Shown here: one piece after another, positions 55,283 through 61,912 of the stretch | How positions within the stretch are numbered: position 1 is the stretch's first letter | How the letters are laid out: every line of letters starts with the position of its first letter | Notes under the pieces: generated by a model | What the model was told of the DNA's origin: nothing | What the model saw: only the letters and a program-made list of their open reading frames with translations | The model's database searches: none | Translations under genes and position numbers: made by a program | Origin: Calidifontibacillus oryziterrae | GTDB lineage: Bacteria; Bacillota; Bacilli; Bacillales; Bacillaceae_J | DNA length: 64,000 bases | Direction of reading: 5' to 3' | Assembly (NCBI RefSeq): GCF_000331575.1 | Contig: NZ_KB223527.1 | Coordinates: 221,842-285,841, forward strand

Positions 55283-56383
55283 TTACCAGAATGACAAAAA
55301 TGCTTCCTCTTGTTTTTGTTTAATTTCACAGTCAACACACAAGTCTTTCGTGTTGTCGGACACTGTTTCACCACAACTACATAGTTTTTTGTTAAATCGA
55401 TAAACTAGCTGAGGCTTTTCATTAAAAAATTCGCTCACTTCTATTTTTGAATTTTTTAAAGATAATTCGTGATTTTCACAAGCGTCTTCACATGACCTAC
55501 AATTCACACACGCCTGTAAATTCTGTTTAATTTTCATCATTTCATGATCTTCCTCGCAGAAAAGTGCTCCTGTTGGACATACGTATGCACATTTCAGACA
55601 ACCAGTACATCGCTCACCTATAATGATTTGTGCACTATTATAGTTGTCCACTGTAAGTAACGGGTTAATATTTGCACTATCTTTCAGTAAAACCTGTTTA
55701 AGTAATTGTCGCTTTTGACTCAAGATTATTTTTTCTCTTTCCTTATTTGTTACTTCCTCTTCTTCTATTAGTGGTAAGACAATATTAGATTGAATCCGAT
55801 TAGTAAAAAAAGAAAATAATTCTCTTCTAGAAAACTGTTGTTGTTCACCAACACTTTTGTCATCTATATAAATATATAATTCGGTTTTACTGCCATTAAT
55901 GAGTCTTACTTTATCAATTAATTCCTCAATAACCGAAGAAATATTTTCAAATTTATACGCACACGTTTTACACTTTTTTTCATTATATTTGATATAAATC
56001 TTTTTATTTTGATATAAAGCGTATAATAGCATCGTCTTGTCTAGTGATCGAAGACAAGGTATCGTTATTCCTTGGTTGTTCTCTGCTTGCCGTTGACAAG
56101 CTATTTCAATAACTTTTCGTCCGTTCATTTGTTCAAGATACTTCTTATAATTTTTATCTGTAAAAACATCTGTCGGACAAACAGTTGTACAAACCATGCA
56201 TTCGACACATTTTTCGAAATCAACATATAGATTTTCAGCAATCTTTAAGGCAGATGCTGGACATGATTCAACACAACGATTACAAGATGATAAGTGGTTT
56301 TTCACATGTGTACACCGATTCTTATCTACTGTCAATTGCTTCGATTCCAACCATCGTGAAATCCATTTCTCAGCAACCATCAT
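55283..56383 (-). CDS. Multi-cluster ferredoxin-type protein linked to the arr operon
   Basis: 366 residues. N-terminal pair of [4Fe-4S] motifs (CNRCVESCPASA, CVECMVCTTVCPTD), a middle segment with isolated cysteines (IACQRQ, KKCKTCAYKF), a second ferredoxin pair (CTGCLKCAYVCPTG, CVNCRSCEDAC) and a C-terminal zinc-ribbon-like end (LCSCGETV...LCVDCE). No Tat or Sec signal, so it is cytoplasmic. It may supply electrons or help cluster assembly for ArrA/ArrB. It starts 17 bases after arrD. Function not established. Confidence 0.8.
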   Translation of the reverse strand: MMVAEKWISRWLESKQLTVDKNRCTHVKNHLSSCNRCVESCPASALKIAENLYVDFEKCVECMVCTTVCPTDVFTDKNYKKYLEQMNGRKVIEIACQRQAENNQGITIPCLRSLDKTMLLYALYQNKKIYIKYNEKKCKTCAYKFENISSVIEELIDKVRLINGSKTELYIYIDDKSVGEQQQFSRRELFSFFTNRIQSNIVLPLIEEEEVTNKEREKIILSQKRQLLKQVLLKDSANINPLLTVDNYNSAQIIIGERCTGCLKCAYVCPTGALFCEEDHEMMKIKQNLQACVNCRSCEDACENHELSLKNSKIEVSEFFNEKPQLVYRFNKKLCSCGETVSDNTKDLCVDCEIKQKQEEAFLSFW

Positions 56384-56400
56384 GTCCTTTCACCTCTTCT

Positions 56401-57006
56401 TTACATAGGAACCTTGTTTAATTCTTTTGCTTCTTTTTCAATCCATTTTTCCAACAATATTGCCACTAAACGATAAAACTCTGTTTCAGCATGATCAACG
56501 ATTAACTTTGTAAATGACAGAACCCATTTACTTAAAACATTGTTTATAAATTTTTCCTGAATATATAAATATTTCTCATCGTTTGTTTCTAAATATTTAT
56601 AAATCAAATAATAAACAAACTCTAATTCAACGGCAATATGATCAGGAAGTTCATGAAATCCTTCCTTAAATTCTAATCCAGCCTCTTTATAGTATTGAAA
56701 AGTATTAACGGTGCTTTGACCCATCACTTCCCATTTGCCTTCTAAATAAATCGATGCATAAGGTGCTGCTTTCACGTGAGAAGAGCCAACAAATAATTTG
56801 CTGAAATCCAGTATAAGAGAATCTAGGCTTTGCTTTTTAACTTCATCCAACAGAAAGGTAGCTAATAGACAAAGATCTTCATCAATTTCAAAAAAAGTAT
56901 TTTGTAGACTATATAATGAGTGAAGAGTAGCTTCTGTTGGTTTATAAAAAAGAGAAGATAAAATCTTGTAAATAACTTCTCTTTCCTCATTTTGAATTTG
57001 TTTCAT
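56401..57006 (-). CDS. arrD: TorD/DmsD-type chaperone for the arsenate reductase
   Basis: 201 residues, all helical. The family motif HELPDHIAVELEFVYYL is clear near residue 118. Such chaperones bind the Tat signal of the molybdoenzyme and hold it for cofactor loading. Its position after arrB matches arrCABD clusters of Desulfitobacterium and Bacillus selenitireducens (from memory). ATG at 57006. Confidence 0.88.
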   Translation of the reverse strand: MKQIQNEEREVIYKILSSLFYKPTEATLHSLYSLQNTFFEIDEDLCLLATFLLDEVKKQSLDSLILDFSKLFVGSSHVKAAPYASIYLEGKWEVMGQSTVNTFQYYKEAGLEFKEGFHELPDHIAVELEFVYYLIYKYLETNDEKYLYIQEKFINNVLSKWVLSFTKLIVDHAETEFYRLVAILLEKWIEKEAKELNKVPM

Positions 57007-57080
57007 TCAAAATCACCTCTCGTAAAAAAAGTCTGAACTTTCGTTCGACCTCTTAAATTTTTTATTCTTGAGTTGAGTTA

Positions 57081-57116
57081 CTACTCACCAATTGCCTTGG
57101 CACAATTAGTGAGTAG
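57081..57116 (-). other. Intercistronic hairpin between arrB and arrD
   Basis: CTACTCAC / GTGAGTAG outer stem with an AATTG / CAATT continuation (one bulge) and no T run. It probably stabilises or processes the arrCAB message so that the chaperone is made at a lower level. Confidence 0.6.
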
Positions 57117-57143
57117 AATATATAATAAAAAGGGAGGAGCAAT

Positions 57144-57836
57144 TTAGTTATTATAGCCTCTTAGATAGAAAACCTTTGGCTTTGTACCTTTATGAGGTAA
57201 TAATGTTTTATTATCATATCTTGCTAAAAGTTTATTAATCTCACTATTCGGATCATCGAGATCACCAAATGTACGCGCATCCGCTGGACACGATTCAACA
57301 CACCACGGATTTAAGCCGTCATTAACACGATGATCACAGAATGTACATTTCTCAACAATCCCTTTTGGTCGAATACCTTCATAAGTTGCGGCCCGGTCAG
57401 GGTTATAGTAAGGGATTTCAACTCCGAGCTTTTCCTGTATTTCCTTACCCGATGCCGTACCATCTGTAATGATTTCATTTTCATCACGCCAGTAACGGTG
57501 TGGTTTGTCCTTATTAAAGCTGATCACACCGTAAGGACACGCTTGCATACAAGATTTACAGCCAATACATTTATCAGGATCATGAAGAGTTAAGCCGTTT
57601 TCATCTTTATACATAGCACCTGTTGGGCAAGCTCTTACACAAGCAGCATTTTCACAATGATTACATAACATTGGGATATATTCATACTTTACATTCGGAA
57701 ATTGACCCGTTGTTCGATGTTTATAATTTGACCAAAAGATCCCAACATCAACGTTATTTTCACTTTTACAGGCAATGGAACAAGCTGAACAACCAACACA
57801 CTTGTGCAAATCAATTGCCATTCCGTATCTAGCCAT
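57144..57836 (-). CDS. arrB: Arsenate respiratory reductase iron-sulfur subunit ArrB
   Basis: 230 residues with four [4Fe-4S] motifs: CVGCSACSIAC, CNHCENAACVRAC, CIGCKSCMQAC and CTFCDHRV...CVESC, the DmsB/PhsB/ArrB layout. It passes electrons from the membrane subunit to ArrA and is carried out of the cell with ArrA by Tat. ATG at 57836 follows GGAGGTG. It starts 50 bases after arrA. Confidence 0.92.
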   Translation of the reverse strand: MARYGMAIDLHKCVGCSACSIACKSENNVDVGIFWSNYKHRTTGQFPNVKYEYIPMLCNHCENAACVRACPTGAMYKDENGLTLHDPDKCIGCKSCMQACPYGVISFNKDKPHRYWRDENEIITDGTASGKEIQEKLGVEIPYYNPDRAATYEGIRPKGIVEKCTFCDHRVNDGLNPWCVESCPADARTFGDLDDPNSEINKLLARYDNKTLLPHKGTKPKVFYLRGYNN

Positions 57837-57886
57837 TTAATAGCACCTCCAAAATTCTAACTACTATCAATTAGTATAGAAATCTA

Positions 57887-60424
57887 TTATATTTTCTCAA
57901 TTTTAATTCTAGTTAATCCACCATGACGAGCAGTAGCACCACTTAAACGATCGAAATCAGATGGATGTATTTCATTGTTATTACCACCACGTGGCATTCT
58001 CTTTTGATAATCAAGAGTTGCTGTTCTTCCATAAGCCCAGTGCCCTTGTCCATAACATTTTACAGCAGTCCCTGGTCGCACTCCTTCCCATTCTTTAACT
58101 TTCACTTCGATCGATGCATTAACTGACGTAACTTTTACTTTGTCACCAGTTTTAACACCGTATTTCAAGGCATCTATTGGATTCAGCTTTAATACGTCAT
58201 CCCACTTTTCATCTCCAGGATCTGAATCCTTAAATTCTTGGTACCATGTTACATTTTGGGAACGTCCCTCACGATTTAAGCGTGACCGATGTTCGGTAAA
58301 AATTAATGGAAATTCCTTTTCGTCACCATAGCGGAATGGCTCTTCATAGTGTGGAATGAATGCTTGTTCGCCCCTCGCTAAATAATTAGTCTCTTCCATT
58401 ACTTGATCAACTGAAACTTTATGCTTTTCTGCATGTCCTTCTAAAGCAGCTTTTAACGTTTCACTATAAAACTCAAATTTACCAGTTTTTGTTCCAAAGT
58501 CTTTCCATTTAGCTTTGTACTTATATCGCTCAGAATTATATACACCTTTTTCGACAAAATCATCCCAGCCCTTTAGTTGATCACCTTTTTTCTCGACCGT
58601 TGGATCCCACGCTGGATGTGAATAATACTTCGTTGCATATAATGCAAACTCTTCTGGTGTTGTTGGTTTTTTACCTGTTTCTGGATCTTTGAACTCATTT
58701 GAATAATAGTTTAGTAGATTAGGAAAGCCTTTTTCTGCTAGTTTCTCTGACAGCAACCACACAATTTCAGTTTCATCTATTTTAACGTCCCATAATGGTT
58801 TAACTACTGGTTGTTGAATCGTTAAATAGCTATGCATATTATATTTACTATCTAATACACCCCATCTTTCAAACAAATGAAATGCTGCTGGAAGAACGAT
58901 ATCTGCATATTGTGTCATTTCAGCAGGATTCGTTGTGATGTGAGCAAAAAATGGAAGTTTCTCCAATGCCTTTTCCCAACGTTGTGCACCTGTACAGGAA
59001 AATACCCAGTTATTCCAATAACCAATTACTACTTTTAAATCATAAGGGTCCTCTTCTAAAATACTATCAGCGACAGCGTTCGTTACCACGCCGCCACCGG
59101 ATTTACCACTTTTAAGTGCGGGTAACTCCAGTGTCCCTCTGCGATCAATTTTCTTTTGATGATAACCTTCTTCAGCTATTTTATCTTGATATGGTGCATA
59201 ATCAGGGGTGCTATTTTTGGGAACACTCATTTTACCTAGAGTACCACCTACGTTTTGAACTGAACCTACTAATCCATTTAACGCATGGGCAGCCATGCAA
59301 CTATAGCCACCACGAATTTGCATCGCTGTTCCTGGTGATACCCATGAAATAACGCGAGGTGCTGCAGCTCCAAATTCTTTTGCAACTCTTGTAATTTGTT
59401 CTGCAGGTATTCCGGACCGTTCAGCAGCCCATTCTGGAGTACGATCCTTCAGCTCTAAATTCCACCATTTCACAACGCCATTCGTATAATTTTCAACAAA
59501 CAAAGTCTCATCAACTGTTTGTCCAGGAACAAAGTGATTCACGCCATCTACAAAATCTCCAACAAATTCACGACTCCACAGGCCTTCTTTTAAGATGACG
59601 TGTGCCATTGCTGTTGCCAATGCACCATCTTCACCTGGAATAACAGGTAACCATTCATCAGCCTTTGCAGCAGTTGCTGATAAACGTGGGTCAATCGCAG
59701 CAACCTTCGCTTGATCCATTACTTGCCCCCAAATATTAATCGCATGTGGGACTTGACGATTGGAAGCAACCGGATCAGTACTCCAAAGAAGAGCATAACG
59801 TGTTTGTGCTAAATCGTAATCACGATAATCCCAAAACGCCTCAGTATAGTAAGGTCCGAACTTTTCAGCTTCCGCACAAATTGCACTGTGAGAAATACCG
59901 TTTGGAGACCCAAAGATTGATGGAAAAGACTTATAGAGAATTTCCGTTAATCCTGTATATCTACCACGTAATAATGCAAATTTATGAGTCTCATTTGTTT
60001 TCCGTAGCTCAAGCAATTTATCAGCAATCGTATCTATTGCTTCTTCCCATGAAATTGGCACAAATTGTGGATCTTCATTTCGACCCTTTTTCGGATTTGT
60101 CCGCTTTAAAGGAACTTTAATTCGGTCTGGATCGTACATTTGTTGGATCGCTAAATGTGGTCGTGGACAAATATTTCCTTCATTCGCTTTTGAATTAGGA
60201 TTTCCTCTTACTTTCGTTACACGATTATCTTCAACATATGCTTGAATTGGACACCATGTTGTACAGCCTTGACAACTAGTCGAAATCCATCTTCCATTAG
60301 ACTCAGCTTTTGTATTGCTATTTTCAGCAAATGCTTTTAATAATGGCTCTTTTGTTTTTATACCAGCAACTGCTGCTCCAGTTACAGCAGAAGCTTTCAA
60401 GAATGTTCTTCTTGTTATACCCAT
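57887..60424 (-). CDS. arrA: Respiratory arsenate reductase catalytic subunit ArrA
   Basis: 845-residue bis-MGD enzyme reducing arsenate to arsenite. Tat signal TRRTFLKASA; iron-sulfur motif CQGCTTWC...ICPRP. Substrate and Mo residues known for Shewanella ANA-3 ArrA (recalled: R165, Y166, H189, S190, C193, K198) all have counterparts, R155, Y156, H179, S180, C183 and K188, with a constant offset of 10. The RGRY motif separates ArrA from the reverse-acting ArxA. Further DPVASNRQV and DPRLSATAAKA. The Mo ligand is Cys183. Selenate or polysulfide reductases are related, but the residue match favours arsenate. Confidence 0.88.
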   Translation of the reverse strand: MGITRRTFLKASAVTGAAVAGIKTKEPLLKAFAENSNTKAESNGRWISTSCQGCTTWCPIQAYVEDNRVTKVRGNPNSKANEGNICPRPHLAIQQMYDPDRIKVPLKRTNPKKGRNEDPQFVPISWEEAIDTIADKLLELRKTNETHKFALLRGRYTGLTEILYKSFPSIFGSPNGISHSAICAEAEKFGPYYTEAFWDYRDYDLAQTRYALLWSTDPVASNRQVPHAINIWGQVMDQAKVAAIDPRLSATAAKADEWLPVIPGEDGALATAMAHVILKEGLWSREFVGDFVDGVNHFVPGQTVDETLFVENYTNGVVKWWNLELKDRTPEWAAERSGIPAEQITRVAKEFGAAAPRVISWVSPGTAMQIRGGYSCMAAHALNGLVGSVQNVGGTLGKMSVPKNSTPDYAPYQDKIAEEGYHQKKIDRRGTLELPALKSGKSGGGVVTNAVADSILEEDPYDLKVVIGYWNNWVFSCTGAQRWEKALEKLPFFAHITTNPAEMTQYADIVLPAAFHLFERWGVLDSKYNMHSYLTIQQPVVKPLWDVKIDETEIVWLLSEKLAEKGFPNLLNYYSNEFKDPETGKKPTTPEEFALYATKYYSHPAWDPTVEKKGDQLKGWDDFVEKGVYNSERYKYKAKWKDFGTKTGKFEFYSETLKAALEGHAEKHKVSVDQVMEETNYLARGEQAFIPHYEEPFRYGDEKEFPLIFTEHRSRLNREGRSQNVTWYQEFKDSDPGDEKWDDVLKLNPIDALKYGVKTGDKVKVTSVNASIEVKVKEWEGVRPGTAVKCYGQGHWAYGRTATLDYQKRMPRGGNNNEIHPSDFDRLSGATARHGGLTRIKIEKI

Positions 60425-60447
60425 GTCAACACACCTCCTGGTTAATC

Positions 60448-61389
60448 TTACATAAATGGATTAGGGATATTTAATTGACCTGCATAAATGATAATATGCT
60501 TAAATGCATAACTTCCAATTAAAGTACTAATCATTAAAATAAAGGAAGCTCCAACGGAAAAGCTCACTTTTCGAATACTGTACAAAACACTTATAACTAG
60601 TGGTACAACTAAACCTACACCAATGGCTACTAGCCACCATATCATTCCATAATGTTCAATCATTAACTGATAATTATTCATTGCTTCTAAACCTGTTGCA
60701 TTTAAAGTTGCTCGCCAAACAATCATTAATGCTGCTTGCAACACAAGTAAAATCGTAAACATATAAGTTAATGTATGATCTGGCTTACCTTTTATTGTTG
60801 CAGCTACTTCGGCAATTGCCTTATCTGATGCTGAATGAAATACCTTTGTTGAAAAAGCTCCAAGTACTAGTAATAGACTTGCTCCAGCTAGTAAAGATGA
60901 TAATAAGAATAACACTGGGATTAAACCATTCATCCAAAGTGGTCTTCCTAATGAAGCTAATAGCAATCCATGATATAAACCCGTACCAACTGCTAATAAT
61001 AATCCTACTATCTGAATAGACTTGAAAGATGTTTTTCTTAAACTCTCAATTCCTTGTTTAAATAAAAAATAAATAATCGCAAAACCTGACAAAATGAATA
61101 ATGTTTGTATATATCCGCCCCATGATGTTATCGAGGTTGGATTAAAATTAATATACGTACTAAACATTCTTAGAGGTTTCCCTAGCTCACTCATTAGAGC
61201 TAATACTCCAGCTCCGACAAAAAAAGGTGATAATAAATATCCTGTTTTTATAACTGTCCAATTTCGTTCCTTTGCAGTAAAACTAAAATAAGTTGCTAAT
61301 AAGAAAAGACCTACTCCTACACCACCAAGAAACAAATCAATTACAATGCGGTAATCCCATACTGCATGTACTGCTTGCGCTTCCATCAT
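60448..61389 (-). CDS. arrC: NrfD-type membrane subunit, quinol oxidase part of the arsenate reductase (ArrC)
   Basis: 313 residues with eight to nine helices (DLFLGGVGVGLFLLATYF, GWGGYIQ-type SWGGYIQTLFILSG, GLYHGLLLASLGRPLWMNG). NrfD/PsrC subunits oxidise menaquinol and pass electrons to the ferredoxin-like subunit. Many Gram-negative Arr enzymes lack it and use CymA instead; the Gram-positive clusters carry it. Start ATG 61389, 8 bases after AAAGGAGG. First gene of arrCABD. Confidence 0.9.
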   Translation of the reverse strand: MMEAQAVHAVWDYRIVIDLFLGGVGVGLFLLATYFSFTAKERNWTVIKTGYLLSPFFVGAGVLALMSELGKPLRMFSTYINFNPTSITSWGGYIQTLFILSGFAIIYFLFKQGIESLRKTSFKSIQIVGLLLAVGTGLYHGLLLASLGRPLWMNGLIPVLFLLSSLLAGASLLLVLGAFSTKVFHSASDKAIAEVAATIKGKPDHTLTYMFTILLVLQAALMIVWRATLNATGLEAMNNYQLMIEHYGMIWWLVAIGVGLVVPLVISVLYSIRKVSFSVGASFILMISTLIGSYAFKHIIIYAGQLNIPNPFM

Positions 61390-61517
61390 TTTATTAACCT
61401 CCTTTAAATAGTGCGTTTTTTATGGAATACAGCTTAATTACTATTTGCTACCCCCTTTTTATTAGGTCTTTAATAGTAGAATTAATTAATTTCTAAACTC
61501 ATTATGATAAATTTATT

Positions 61518-61577
61518 TGTCGAAAAATATCAGTAATTCAAGTAAAGTTTGTAGGGAAAAAACGAAGTTATGTCGAA
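61518..61577. promoter_or_regulatory. Two TGTCGAAAAAT direct repeats upstream of arrC
   Basis: TTTGTCGAAAAAT with core at 61518-61524 and ATGTCGAAAAAT with core at 61571-61577, 53 bases apart, same orientation, 130-190 bases before arrC. The core TGTCGAA equals the Spo0A box; they could equally be sites of the local response regulator. The rest of the 300-base gap holds only AT-rich sequence. Confidence 0.45.
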
Positions 61578-61611
61578 AAATTGAAGGACTGATGGCAAAT
61601 TAATGAATAAT

Positions 61612-61641
61612 AAAAAAGCCTCTCAATTAAGAGAGACTTTT
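61612..61641 (-). terminator. Terminator after the AioA-like / tatA operon
   Basis: AAAAGCCTCTC / GAGAGACTTTT (one mismatch) followed on the minus strand by TTTTTTATT. It separates this operon from arrCABD. Confidence 0.85.
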
Positions 61642-61689
61642 GTCAACAATATATCATCTTGGTATAGTGAAACCCTTTATATATCTTAA

Positions 61690-61893
61690 TCAAGTAATAC
61701 TTTCTTTCTTATCCTCGTGTTTTTCTTTAACTTCTTCAACGATATCTGCCGTTAGCTCTCTAGTTGATTTTTTAAATTCACCTAACGTTTGACCAAATGC
61801 TTTTCCAATTTCGGGAAGTTTTTTAGGTCCAAAAATAACTAAGGCAATTATTAAAATCAAAATCAACCCTGGCACACCTATATTGGATAACAT
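61690..61893 (-). CDS. tatA: TatA-type translocase subunit linked to the AioA-like gene
   Basis: 67 residues: membrane helix [17 protein letters not shown], hinge [13 protein letters not shown], amphipathic FKKSTREL and a charged tail. ATG 61893 lies 7 bases after AAGGTGG; a GTG two codons upstream is less likely. It starts 19 bases after the AioA-like gene and shares its terminator, so it is made together with that enzyme. No tatC is adjacent; it must work with the one at 4498 or another elsewhere. Confidence 0.92.
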   Translation of the reverse strand: MLSNIGVPGLILILIIALVIFGPKKLPEIGKAFGQTLGEFKKSTRELTADIVEEVKEKHEDKKESIT

Positions 61894-61912
61894 GATCACA
61901 CCACCTTAATTA

